Source of the DNA: Maribellus comscasis
GTDB lineage: Bacteria; Bacteroidota; Bacteroidia; Bacteroidales; Prolixibacteraceae
Assembly: GCF_009762775.1 (NCBI RefSeq)
Contig: NZ_CP046401.1
Coordinates: 6,522,001 to 6,586,000 of the forward strand
Reading direction: 5' to 3'
Length of the DNA: 64,000 nt
Part shown: positions 25,531-34,395 of the stretch, one piece after another
Numbering within the stretch: the first letter of the stretch is position 1
Layout: each line of letters starts with the position of its first letter
Notes under the pieces: generated by a model
The model's database searches: none
Told to the model about the DNA's origin: nothing
What the model saw: the letters and a program-made list of their open reading frames with translations, nothing else
Program-made: the position numbers and the translations under genes

Positions 25531-27912
25531 ATGTTCAAAGCTGAATCTAAAAATAGGGGTAGAACACAAATTAATAATCCTTCTCTTTTTCAAAACAGAA
25601 AAAGAAATGTTTTTTTTCAGCCCAAAATGAATGTGGGTACACCGGGAGACAGGTTTGAAGTGGAGGCTGACAAAGCTGCAGAACACGTTACCGAAAACAA
25701 AGATACAGGAATTCAGCCGTTTTTTGCTTCTTCCGGAAATTCGAGCTTTAATAAGGCCAGTGGATTGCTAAATCCTTCGGTTCAGACTGCTGAACAAGAC
25801 CCCGTTTTATTACAGTTGGAGGAGGAAGAGGATGAGTTGCAATTATGCCCGGATTGTTCGGACGAAGAGTTGCAGACGAAACGAGAAGGTAACACAACTT
25901 TGATGTTTAGCGCGGAGTCTTCATCTCAATTTGTTTCGAAGAAAACTGAAGATGCAATAAATTCTGAAAAAGGAGGCGGAGAGAAACTGGATTCAACCGT
26001 GCGCGATAAAATGGAAAATAACATCGGAGCTAATTTTTCGGATGTTAATATTCATACAGGAGCGTATTCTGCAGAACTAAATAAAGGTCTGGGAGCGCAA
26101 GCTTTTACAACCGGAAATGATATTTTTTTTAATGAAGGAAAATATCAACCTGATTCAAAATCCGGGCAGAAATTATTGGCTCATGAGCTGACTCATGTTG
26201 TGCAACAACAACCAGATCGTGTTCAGCGCAGTTGCAGCGACAATTCATGTCCTTTTGAAGAGTTGGAAGGAAGTGTGATTCAAAAGCAGGGCGACCCGGC
26301 CACCGAAGCGCCTCAAAATACCGATCCTCCACTTGATGTCAATGATACTTTGCCAACAGAATGTGGCGACATAGAGCAATCCGGCATTATTGAAATAGAA
26401 GATTTTTTAAGGTCTTTTCATGCCGACGTGCAGGATTGGGAATCGTGGCGAAATCAGGAAAATTGGGATAATCCTGCAGTAAGCAGTACTATACCAACTA
26501 TCGCTCCTTTGCTGGCTTCATTTAATGCAATTTATTATACCGATTTCTATTGTACAGATTCGATGATTTATGTTATTCCCTTTACGCACACCGAAATTCA
26601 ACGACTGATTATGGACGGCACTGGTTCTGTAGCAGGTATAAACAATTATGAACTGGATTTGGTAAATGAATGGATGCGATATGACAAAAACCGGGTAAAT
26701 GAATTACAAGATCATTTTAATTTAAATCCGGAAAGTGACGTTGAACATCACTATACGATGAATGTGATTGCTGCCGTTGGTGATTCTGATGATATTGCTG
26801 CCGTTGGCGCTGGTTTGGGTGGCGCAGTGGAAACCCCGGTTGGAAAAATAAAACTGGGTTGCTTTTTGAAAGTTGGAGTGGGAGGTGGTTATGTGGTTTT
26901 CCGCTACTCTAACAATATTGGGATGACTTTCGAACAAGGATATCTACAAATTAATGCGGGACTTTCGGGAGAGTGTTCAATCAGCGCTTCTATTGGCCCG
27001 GCAGTATCCACTAGTTTTGGTAATGAGGAATTATGTTCAGGCTCTGCGGATCCTGATCCTACTCCCGACTGGTACGGGCCGAAAGATTTTGAAGGTGGCA
27101 CTATCGAGCAGTCGATTGGGGTTAGTTCCGGTCTGGGACTAACAGCAGGTGTTGATGCCGCCTACTTATACCTTGTTATTCCCGGCAAAAATGATTTGTT
27201 TTTTAATACGTCAGGCGCATGTTTGGGGCTTGAACTGGGTGGACATTTAAATTTACCGAGTATTAATATTATTCAGGGTGGAGGTCAGTTTGCTGTTGGA
27301 GGTTTTGAAGGCAACCCGGGAGAAGTCCAAGAGCACGAGGGTGAATGCGATACAGCAGAATTAGCTCAGGTAAACGAGCAACTGGTATCGAGAATTGTAT
27401 ATTTTAATACTGCCGGAAGTGATTTACATTCTGGTGCATTGGCCGCAAATAACGAGGCAGCACTGGCCGAAATTGTTGGTGCAATCTCCAATAATCTTGA
27501 TAATCCATTCCTTGCTTCTATTTCTATTTCGGTAGTTGGGCATGCTTCACCAATTTGGCGCGGTGCCGGAACCGAAGAAAGAGCAGCGGAAGAAAATATG
27601 TCACTGGCGATGGAACGGGCACAAAACACAAGTTTTGAATTGTACGACGGATTAAATACCTACAGTGATTTGCTGCCTCCGGTATCGATTTATCCATCCG
27701 GCGTGTGCGAAGAGGGTTCACCGGCCAGTGAAGTTGACTTTGATGAAGAAAGCCGGGGCTCGGAAGAAGGACTCGCAGAAACCGGAGATCCGCAAAATGA
27801 CTGGCAACGATACAGAAGAGCGGATATCATGGTATATGTATCCAGAGTTGTGGATGAGAATATTACTTTGGTGATGGATGAAGTAAATCCTGAAAACAAT
27901 GTGTGCCAGTAA
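25531..27912 (+). CDS. eCIS cargo candidate 3: DUF4157 metallopeptidase-like protein with beta-rich centre and OmpA-like C-terminus
   Basis: 793 residues. Box 1 at about 29-54 (FQPKMNVGTPGDRFE, EADKAAEHVT), CxxC at Cys106/Cys109 next to an acidic DEELQTK element, and a DUF4157 domain with HELTH at 218-222. The DUF4157 part (GAQAFTTGNDIFFNEGKYQPDSK) is closely similar to cargo 1, also at DNA level, indicating a duplicated module. Residues about 404-597 are Gly-rich with amphipathic strands (GLGGAVETPVGKIKLG, QSIGVSSGLGLTAGVDAAYLYLV), possibly a beta-barrel or adhesive domain. Residues about 614-771 are OmpA-like and end with YRRADIMVYV. No signal peptide. Last gene before the ATPase. Confidence 0.75.
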   Translation: MFKAESKNRGRTQINNPSLFQNRKRNVFFQPKMNVGTPGDRFEVEADKAAEHVTENKDTGIQPFFASSGNSSFNKASGLLNPSVQTAEQDPVLLQLEEEEDELQLCPDCSDEELQTKREGNTTLMFSAESSSQFVSKKTEDAINSEKGGGEKLDSTVRDKMENNIGANFSDVNIHTGAYSAELNKGLGAQAFTTGNDIFFNEGKYQPDSKSGQKLLAHELTHVVQQQPDRVQRSCSDNSCPFEELEGSVIQKQGDPATEAPQNTDPPLDVNDTLPTECGDIEQSGIIEIEDFLRSFHADVQDWESWRNQENWDNPAVSSTIPTIAPLLASFNAIYYTDFYCTDSMIYVIPFTHTEIQRLIMDGTGSVAGINNYELDLVNEWMRYDKNRVNELQDHFNLNPESDVEHHYTMNVIAAVGDSDDIAAVGAGLGGAVETPVGKIKLGCFLKVGVGGGYVVFRYSNNIGMTFEQGYLQINAGLSGECSISASIGPAVSTSFGNEELCSGSADPDPTPDWYGPKDFEGGTIEQSIGVSSGLGLTAGVDAAYLYLVIPGKNDLFFNTSGACLGLELGGHLNLPSINIIQGGGQFAVGGFEGNPGEVQEHEGECDTAELAQVNEQLVSRIVYFNTAGSDLHSGALAANNEAALAEIVGAISNNLDNPFLASISISVVGHASPIWRGAGTEERAAEENMSLAMERAQNTSFELYDGLNTYSDLLPPVSIYPSGVCEEGSPASEVDFDEESRGSEEGLAETGDPQNDWQRYRRADIMVYVSRVVDENITLVMDEVNPENNVCQ

Positions 27913-27947
27913 ACCGTTGTCAGAATTATACAAAACAGACCGGATAA

Positions 27948-29267
27948 ATGAAACCATCAAAAGTTCCTGAATATTTAAAGAAAGTAATACAGTCACGTTT
28001 TGAACTGGAATTTAAACGAAACAAAGTGCGTTTACCTGTTTTTCAACAGGAGAATATGGGGCAATCGGAACTTTCGAAGTTTATTCTTGAAAACAAGCTT
28101 TCTTTTGCAGAAGTAGTGGTTTTGTTTCTGGCGCTTATCCCGCATATTGATCCCGGGTTTTTTGGGCCGCTTATTTCAGCTTATCTTCCCAATGGTGGTG
28201 ACTTCCCCGAATTTGGCGGCATTAAAGGTAAAAATCATCGCGGTATTTTACCTACAGGCGAGACAGCCCTATACATTCTGGCCGGAAAAGATTTAAAAAA
28301 GAGGGTGGAAGTTGCCGGGGTTTTTGAGGATGAACATCTGTTTGCACGAAAAAGTGTATTGTATCTCGAACCTACAAATCATGACGAACCTAAAATGAGC
28401 GGGCGCATTTTACTTGACGAAGAGTATGTCGATTTATTTATCTCAGGGAAAATCTCAAAACCCGGTATGAGCAGCGATTTTCCGGCGCAACGAATTACAA
28501 CCGAGTTGGAATGGAACGATTTGGTGTTGCAGGAAAAAACAATGTCGGAAATAAAAGAGATTGAGACATGGCTAAAATACAACGATACTTTGTTGAATGC
28601 CTGGGGAATGAAAGGCAAAATAAAACCCGGATTTCGCGTGTTATTTCATGGCCCGCCGGGAACAGGAAAAACAATGACCGCCTGCCTTTTGGCAAAATAT
28701 ACCAACCGCGATGTATATCGTATTGACCTTTCCATGGTGGTTTCAAAATACATTGGCGAGACCGAAAAAAATCTTTCCAAACTATTCGATAAAGCGGCGA
28801 ACAAAGACTGGATTTTATTTTTTGATGAAGCGGATGCTATTTTTGGAAAGCGCACCAACGTACGCGACGCCCACGATAAATATGCCAACCAGGAAGTTTC
28901 TTATCTTTTACAACGCATTGAATCTCACTCTGGCCTTGTTATTCTCGCCTCCAATCTAAAAAGCAACATCGATTCTTCGTTTACACGCCGCTTTAATTCC
29001 ATGGTTGAATTTGAAAATCCAGGTGTTCCCGAGCGACGTACATTATGGGAAAATTACCTTCCCGAACATGTAAAGCTCGATAAAAAAATTGTGTTGAAAG
29101 ATGTGGCGCAAAAATACGATTTAACCGGTGCTAATATTGTTAATGTTATTCACTACGCCGGACTTAAAACGCTTGAGAATAAATCAACAACCATTTCGCA
29201 AACCGATTTAATGGCCGGAATCCAAAAGGAATATCAGAAAGAAGGAAAGATGATTCGTATGGATTAA
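27948..29267 (+). CDS. AAA+ ATPase of the eCIS (Pvc15/Afp15-like)
   Basis: 439 residues. The N-terminal half is family-specific; the classic AAA module follows. Walker A is at about 233-243 (HGPPGTGKTM), Walker B near 289 (ILFFDEADAIFGKR) and the arginine-finger region is FTRRFNSMVEF. Pvc15-type ATPases are needed for particle assembly or for loading and remodelling cargo such as tape measure and effectors; they are not part of the mature particle. Its place directly after the cargo genes fits a loading role. It ends the eCIS operon, 78 bases before a convergent gene. No clear terminator hairpin is visible in that gap. Confidence 0.9.
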   Translation: MKPSKVPEYLKKVIQSRFELEFKRNKVRLPVFQQENMGQSELSKFILENKLSFAEVVVLFLALIPHIDPGFFGPLISAYLPNGGDFPEFGGIKGKNHRGILPTGETALYILAGKDLKKRVEVAGVFEDEHLFARKSVLYLEPTNHDEPKMSGRILLDEEYVDLFISGKISKPGMSSDFPAQRITTELEWNDLVLQEKTMSEIKEIETWLKYNDTLLNAWGMKGKIKPGFRVLFHGPPGTGKTMTACLLAKYTNRDVYRIDLSMVVSKYIGETEKNLSKLFDKAANKDWILFFDEADAIFGKRTNVRDAHDKYANQEVSYLLQRIESHSGLVILASNLKSNIDSSFTRRFNSMVEFENPGVPERRTLWENYLPEHVKLDKKIVLKDVAQKYDLTGANIVNVIHYAGLKTLENKSTTISQTDLMAGIQKEYQKEGKMIRMD

Positions 29268-29345
29268 AGGAAGTGCGCGACAAGGAATCTGATACTACAT
29301 TCTTTATTTCTCCTAAACAACCGGCCCAAAAGTTTGTGATACTTG

Positions 29346-30566
29346 TTAAAACAGCGAATAAGCGAAAATTACTGAAAATGTTCTGTATTCAGAACTCCAT
29401 TGAACATGGCTACCTAAAAGCTCCCGGTCAGTTAAATATCGCAATTCAAGGCCATATTTGTCTTTAAATTTATAACCAATACCCAAAGCCAGGTTTCGTC
29501 TTGGTTCTATTTCAAGTTTGCTGAGTAAAGAACCGTCGTTTCTAGTGAATTCAACAGATGAATTACTACTAAAATCAAAAATATAGGAAACATTTACAAA
29601 GAATTTTGATTTTTCATTGAGGTAAAAATAGTGACGTACTCCAACTGGTATCTCAATTGATTGGTAATTTACTTCTGAAATGAGTTCTCCTCCTGAAATA
29701 TCTTTTGTTTCAGATTTGGTTGAAGAATAATACTGATAAGTTGGTTCGGTTATTATCCCCCATTTATTTTTATAATAAGGTAAGATAAACTCAGCCTCGA
29801 TACCCAATCTGAGGCCGTATTTATTTCCAAAATCAACGTTACGAAAATCTGATGAAGCATTTTGTACCGCCAAATTGCTTACGTTTAATCCCGGTCGGAG
29901 TGATAAATTAAAAAGCTCTTTTTTTTCAACAGAATTGTAGCTTGAATATTCAGTGCCTGTTTGATTGTTGGCTTTTATAAAAAATTGTTCTAAATCTTTT
30001 CTGTTATATTTTATATATCTAACATCATTTGACGATAAATTCTGAGATTCAAAATTATTTAAAAGTTGTTGCTTGTAATACTCATTCTGTACAATCTTAT
30101 TATTTAACCTATAGCGTTTAAATACAAGCTGTTCAATTTCAGAATCCTTATTCTTGAAAAAAAATCTGGTCAGGTTTTTATCTTCATAAAGAAATAATGA
30201 AGCTTCCCCTTCAACAAGTACCTTGAGAAAAAGTCGTTCTTCATGGAAGACAGGATTTCTTTCAGAACTCATAGAATTTATGTTATCGGAAGATCTGTCA
30301 ATTTTTACTATCGCTCTGATATATTTGGAAATTCCGCCGATACCAAACTCTTTTACTGTCTCAATCGTTGCTGTCTGGATCATTGCAGATTGTGTGAGTT
30401 TGTATTCAAATTCACCAGGGTTTCTTTTCCAATCCATATTTTTAATTAAACAGTCGATTTTTTGGTTTGAGGTACTGATAAAATATCCATCTTCAAATAA
30501 GATTTGAGAAAATGAATGGATACAAACGATCGTTAACAGCGCAACAGTTAATAGTTGTTTTTTCAT
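29346..30566 (-). CDS. Exported outer-membrane beta-barrel protein, function unknown
   Basis: 406 residues with a cleavable signal peptide (MKKQLLTVALLTIVCIHSFSQ). The N-terminal half is soluble and charged. The second half, from about residue 220, has alternating strands typical of a Bacteroidota outer-membrane barrel (LSLRPGLNVSNLAV, YGLRLGIEAEFILPYYKNKWGIITEPTYQYY, IEIPVGVRHYFYLNEKSKFFVNVSYIFDF) and ends in an aromatic FSVIFAYSLF, the usual barrel C-terminus. Resembles PorT-like barrel proteins in overall plan. Transcribed toward the end of the eCIS operon (convergent); likely a separate unit. Confidence 0.75.
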   Translation of the reverse strand: MKKQLLTVALLTIVCIHSFSQILFEDGYFISTSNQKIDCLIKNMDWKRNPGEFEYKLTQSAMIQTATIETVKEFGIGGISKYIRAIVKIDRSSDNINSMSSERNPVFHEERLFLKVLVEGEASLFLYEDKNLTRFFFKNKDSEIEQLVFKRYRLNNKIVQNEYYKQQLLNNFESQNLSSNDVRYIKYNRKDLEQFFIKANNQTGTEYSSYNSVEKKELFNLSLRPGLNVSNLAVQNASSDFRNVDFGNKYGLRLGIEAEFILPYYKNKWGIITEPTYQYYSSTKSETKDISGGELISEVNYQSIEIPVGVRHYFYLNEKSKFFVNVSYIFDFSSNSSVEFTRNDGSLLSKLEIEPRRNLALGIGYKFKDKYGLELRYLTDRELLGSHVQWSSEYRTFSVIFAYSLF

Positions 30567-30857
30567 GAAAGTTTAGTGTTTGATTTTGTTTAGTAGTTAA
30601 ATTTATAAGAGGTGTATGTGTTTAATAATAATTTTTTTGCGGTCTGTTTAAACTGAGGGAAGGCAATTTTTACTCCCTGGATTGAGATTGTTTATATTTC
30701 GCATTATTATGTTTTAAAGAAAAATTTTTTATTCATTTTTGTTTTTAACCGTGCTAATATAGACAGAAATTTATAAAAAAGTAGTCTTGTTATTAGAATC
30801 AATCCTTTTTGGTTTTTGGAGATAATATTATTCTAATGACAATAAAGCAGAACTTTT
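30567..30857 (-). other. Upstream region of the outer-membrane barrel gene
   Basis: 291 bases, very AT-rich, between the 3' end of the DUF1835 gene and the start of the barrel gene. It must hold the barrel gene's promoter, but I find no good match to the Bacteroidota consensus. No open frame or hairpin stands out. Confidence 0.3.
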
Positions 30858-31610
30858 TTAATTCGAAGGCTTGTTAATTTCATCCAAAAGCCTTTTTACC
30901 TGCAAGTCGCCAAATCCGTAAATATTTTCCCGTTTGCAGAACTCCCTAAAAACCGGTCCAAATTCTTTTGTGTCTAAATCGTTCATTATTTCCAACAAGG
31001 AAAGAACCGGTCTGCCCGGGCTGTTTTTTGTTGGTATTCTTGCAATATGTGCCTGAACTGCAGGAAGGATAAAAGGAAATGACGTTTTTAGTTGACGGGC
31101 CAAAGCAATTAATTCTTCTGTATTATTGTTTTGGTATGATTTCCAGAGACTTGCTATATTGTTCAAACGGGGTAGAAGGACTCTTTTTTTATAAATTGAA
31201 ACTAATTCAGATTGATTTAAGCCTGCAAAACCGTATTGGTTATGAGAATCCGGTCTGATAAGATAAACCGTGTTATTAGCGCCAATTGTATTTTCCAAAA
31301 GGTTTGTAACAAACCAAAAATTCACCTGACAAAACAGGTCATCCTCAAACCAAAGGTTAATATCGGAATTGTTTCCTATATTTTGAATCTTTTGAAATTC
31401 AGAAACCACATTTTTATAATAAGCCTGTTGCGGTTCTCCGTAATTTTGGTAAAGAAATCTGGCCCTGGAAGCAAACAACTCATCCAGTTGTTCTCCTTCC
31501 ACACTTCCATCTACAAAACACTCCCTGGCGACAATAATTTCTCCATCAATAGTTTTGGGGAATTGCTGCATAAGTGAATCCCCGTTTAATATGTGATATT
31601 GTTTCTTCAT
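30858..31610 (-). CDS. DUF1835 domain-containing protein
   Basis: 250 residues. The N-terminus (YHILNGDSLMQQFPKTIDGEIIVARECFVDG) and the LWFEDDLFCQVNFWFVTNLL segment match the DUF1835 family, whose biochemical role is unknown. No signal peptide. It lies 70 bases downstream of recG on the same strand. Proteins of this family often stand alone, so context says little. The C-terminal third (LLEIMNDLDTKEFGPVFREFCKRENIYGFGDLQVKRLLDEI) is helical and may be a separate small domain. Confidence 0.8.
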   Translation of the reverse strand: MKKQYHILNGDSLMQQFPKTIDGEIIVARECFVDGSVEGEQLDELFASRARFLYQNYGEPQQAYYKNVVSEFQKIQNIGNNSDINLWFEDDLFCQVNFWFVTNLLENTIGANNTVYLIRPDSHNQYGFAGLNQSELVSIYKKRVLLPRLNNIASLWKSYQNNNTEELIALARQLKTSFPFILPAVQAHIARIPTKNSPGRPVLSLLEIMNDLDTKEFGPVFREFCKRENIYGFGDLQVKRLLDEINKPSN

Positions 31611-31680
31611 AAAATTTTCAAAAAATGCTTGTGACTATATTTCAATTTAATAAATTTCACGAAAGGTTTTTAGGAACTGG

Positions 31681-33783
31681 TTAACTTATCGAACTCCAGT
31701 CGAAATCTGTATTTTTTAAAGCAAGCAGATTTTTTAACAAAAGCCGGTTTTCTTCTTTGGACAAATTCGGGTCGTTATTGAGAATTTCGGAGGCAGTATT
31801 TCGGGCGAATTCAAGGATTTTGCCGTCTTTGCCAAGGTTAGCAATTTTAAGGTCGAAACCAATTCCGGATTGTTGTGTTCCTTCAATGTCGCCGGGGCCA
31901 CGCAGTTTCATATCTACTTCGGCAATATCAAAACCGTCGTTGGTGCGCACCATGGTTTCCAGTCGTTTCTTACTTTCCGCGCCAATTTTGTACGAAGACA
32001 TCAGAATGCAATATGATTGTTCTGCTCCTCGCCCTACTCTCCCACGCAATTGGTGTAGTTGTGAAAGACCAAAACGTTCTGCGCTTTCTATTACCATAAC
32101 CGATGCATTTGGAACATCAACACCAACTTCAATTACCGTTGTTGCCACCATTATCCGGGTTTTTCCGGCTTTAAATTCCTGCATCATTTTTTCCTTAAAG
32201 TTGGGTTTTAGTTTTCCGTGAACCATACTTATTTCAACATCAGGAAAAGCCTCTTTTATCTGTTTGTATCCATCTTCAAGGTTTTTAAAATCCATTTTTT
32301 CCGATTCCGAAATCAACGGATAAACAATATATATTTGTGTTCCCTTTTCCAGTTGTTGTCGTAAAAAATTGAGCACCTGTTTGCGTTTGTTTTCAAAAAA
32401 ATGCCAGGTTTGAACCGGCTTTCGTCCCGGAGGCAATTCATCGATTACTGAAACATCCAAATCGCCATAAACCGTCATTGCCAGGGTGCGTGGAATTGGA
32501 GTGGCTGTCATTACAAGAATATGCGGGGGAATCAAATCGTTTTTTTGCCACAGTTTGGCTCGCTGGGCAACGCCAAAACGATGTTGTTCGTCAATTACAA
32601 CTAACCCAAGATTTTTGAACACAACAACATCTTCAATCAAGGCGTGGGTGCCAATTAAAATTTGAAGTTCCCCACTTTCGAGTTTTTCATGTAAAATTTT
32701 TCGATCTTTGGTTTTTGTCGAACCGGTTAACAATCCAACTTCAATATTCATTCCCTGCAAAAATTGCGAAACTGACTGGAAATGTTGTTGTGCTAAAATT
32801 TCGGTGGGGGCCATTATACAACTTTGAAATCCGTTGTCCATTGCCAAAAGCATGGTTAATAATGCAACCAACGTTTTTCCGCTGCCTACATCGCCTTGTA
32901 AAAGCCGGTTCATTTGAACATTACGGTTTACATCCCGGCGAATTTCTTTTACCACCCGTTTTTGAGCGCCTGTAAGTTCAAAAGGTAAAAAATCTTTGTA
33001 AAATGTATTAAAATTATATCCGACGTGTTCAAACTTAAAGCCTTTGAATTTACTTTCACGTTTGCTTTTCAGTGCCAGAATTTTTAATTGAATATGAAAA
33101 AGTTCCTCAAATTTTAAACGAAAAGTTGCGTTTTTTAAATCAATTGTATTTTCCGGTTTATGAATGGTTGTCAGCGCCTTTTCAAGCGAGGTGAGTTTTA
33201 GTTTGTGAATAAGCGGTTCCGGAAGTGTTTCTCTTATCTTCCCCTTTGCAAGCTGAATAAGTGTAAGTTGAAATTTGTTTATCGTTTTGGAAGTGAGGTA
33301 TTTGTTTTTCATTTTTTCAGTGGTAACATAATATCCCTGAAAAAGGCCCACAGGTTTTAACTGCATTTCTTCCTCGGTTTCCATTTCCGGATGAACCAAG
33401 TTCAGTTTGCCGTTAAAATCAGATGGCTTCCCAAAAACGATATACTCTTTGTTTAAACTGAGATTTTCTTTTTGCCATTTTACCGACCGAAACCAAACCA
33501 ATTCAATGCTTCCCGAATCATCAAAAAAGCGGGCTGATAAACGCTCCTTGTTTTTGACACCTACGGTTTCTATAGCGCGGATTTTACCTTTTATTTGAAT
33601 GTAAGGCATTTGCGAATGAATCTCGGCAATCCTGTAAAACTTTGTTCTGTCGATATATTTAAACGGAAAATAATAGATTAAATCTCTGAACGTTTTTATG
33701 CTCAGCTCTTTGTTTAAAAGTTCGGCTCTTTTGGGGCCAACTCCCGGAAGAAACTTTATATCTTGGTCGAGAAATTCTGGCAT
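31681..33783 (-). CDS. recG: ATP-dependent DNA helicase RecG
   Basis: 700 residues from the ATG at 33783; a TTG two codons earlier is less likely. RecG remodels stalled replication forks and branched recombination intermediates. The wedge domain begins after LPGVGPKRAELL, followed by an OB-fold. The helicase core has Walker A GDVGSGKT, Walker B DEQH, motif III TATPIPRTLA, and the HQLRGRVGRG motif VI. Length is normal for the family. The gene is divergent from the methyltransferase-like gene with only 37 bases between starts, so one promoter probably lies inside the neighbouring coding sequence. Confidence 0.97.
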   Translation of the reverse strand: MPEFLDQDIKFLPGVGPKRAELLNKELSIKTFRDLIYYFPFKYIDRTKFYRIAEIHSQMPYIQIKGKIRAIETVGVKNKERLSARFFDDSGSIELVWFRSVKWQKENLSLNKEYIVFGKPSDFNGKLNLVHPEMETEEEMQLKPVGLFQGYYVTTEKMKNKYLTSKTINKFQLTLIQLAKGKIRETLPEPLIHKLKLTSLEKALTTIHKPENTIDLKNATFRLKFEELFHIQLKILALKSKRESKFKGFKFEHVGYNFNTFYKDFLPFELTGAQKRVVKEIRRDVNRNVQMNRLLQGDVGSGKTLVALLTMLLAMDNGFQSCIMAPTEILAQQHFQSVSQFLQGMNIEVGLLTGSTKTKDRKILHEKLESGELQILIGTHALIEDVVVFKNLGLVVIDEQHRFGVAQRAKLWQKNDLIPPHILVMTATPIPRTLAMTVYGDLDVSVIDELPPGRKPVQTWHFFENKRKQVLNFLRQQLEKGTQIYIVYPLISESEKMDFKNLEDGYKQIKEAFPDVEISMVHGKLKPNFKEKMMQEFKAGKTRIMVATTVIEVGVDVPNASVMVIESAERFGLSQLHQLRGRVGRGAEQSYCILMSSYKIGAESKKRLETMVRTNDGFDIAEVDMKLRGPGDIEGTQQSGIGFDLKIANLGKDGKILEFARNTASEILNNDPNLSKEENRLLLKNLLALKNTDFDWSSIS

Positions 33784-33820
33784 AAACAAATATAATTATA
33801 TCATTTAAAAACAAAGTGGA

Positions 33821-34363
33821 TTGAAAACAATTAGAAGTAATAAAAAGGGTTTTGGAATTCATTCTCCATTTGTATATGATTTGATAACCAATGTTTTATT
33901 TGTTTCAGCTGGTTTTTATGTTTTTGATGAAATTGAAAAAATGAATAAAAGCACCTGGGAAAAAAATCAAATAAAGTTGCTTTTTCGGCTGTTAAATTAT
34001 TTTCAACCTCGTCATGTTTTTTACGATGAAAACGTTTCTGGTGATGTTACCGGAGTGCTACAAAAATTTAATTCTGAAACTGTTTTTAAAAGTGTTGGTG
34101 CTGAGTTTTTTAAGAAAGAAAAATTAGCAATTGAAACAAAAAGTGCTTTTTTTATTTTTGGAAAAAAGCCAGATGTAATGGTAAGAAGCTTTTGTGAATA
34201 CGCAAAGTGCTTTTTTCTCAAACAAAAGACTGGTAAAAAGGAAAACTACACTTTAAAGCCTTTGCTTGAAAAAGAAGATGGGACAATTTTGATTGAGCTT
34301 TTAACAGCGGACTTCATTATATTTGATAAAAAATTTCGGTCGCAACATTATGTAATAAAATAG
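33821..34363 (+). CDS. Degenerate methyltransferase-like protein
   Basis: 180 residues from a TTG start. The opening (GFGIHSPFVYDLITNV... FDEIE) and KLLFRLLNYFQPRHV are the N-terminal hallmarks of a Bacteroidota class I SAM-methyltransferase group. That group normally continues with a glycine-rich SAM loop, but here the following strand reads YDENVSGDVTGVLQKF, with no GxGxG, and the protein ends some 60 residues early. It may be a decayed or repurposed member. It is followed by a 32-base gap to an ABC ATPase gene. Lys/Phe-rich composition at the C-terminus. Confidence 0.6.
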   Translation: MKTIRSNKKGFGIHSPFVYDLITNVLFVSAGFYVFDEIEKMNKSTWEKNQIKLLFRLLNYFQPRHVFYDENVSGDVTGVLQKFNSETVFKSVGAEFFKKEKLAIETKSAFFIFGKKPDVMVRSFCEYAKCFFLKQKTGKKENYTLKPLLEKEDGTILIELLTADFIIFDKKFRSQHYVIK

Positions 34364-34395
34364 CCAACTTGTTTACCTATAATTAAAACTGGAGA

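Noticed and set aside
1523..29267. Type VI secretion system or prophage tail
   Set aside because: No TssJ/L/M/K/H-type membrane-complex or ClpV genes and no phage capsid, portal, terminase, integrase or lysis cassette are present. The DUF4255 cap, CIS tape measure, Pvc12-like and Pvc15-like genes place it with eCIS. Genes outside the window could still change this.
29273..29467. Small open frame after the ATPase gene
   Set aside because: GTG start; most of it overlaps the supported barrel gene on the other strand; no family resemblance.
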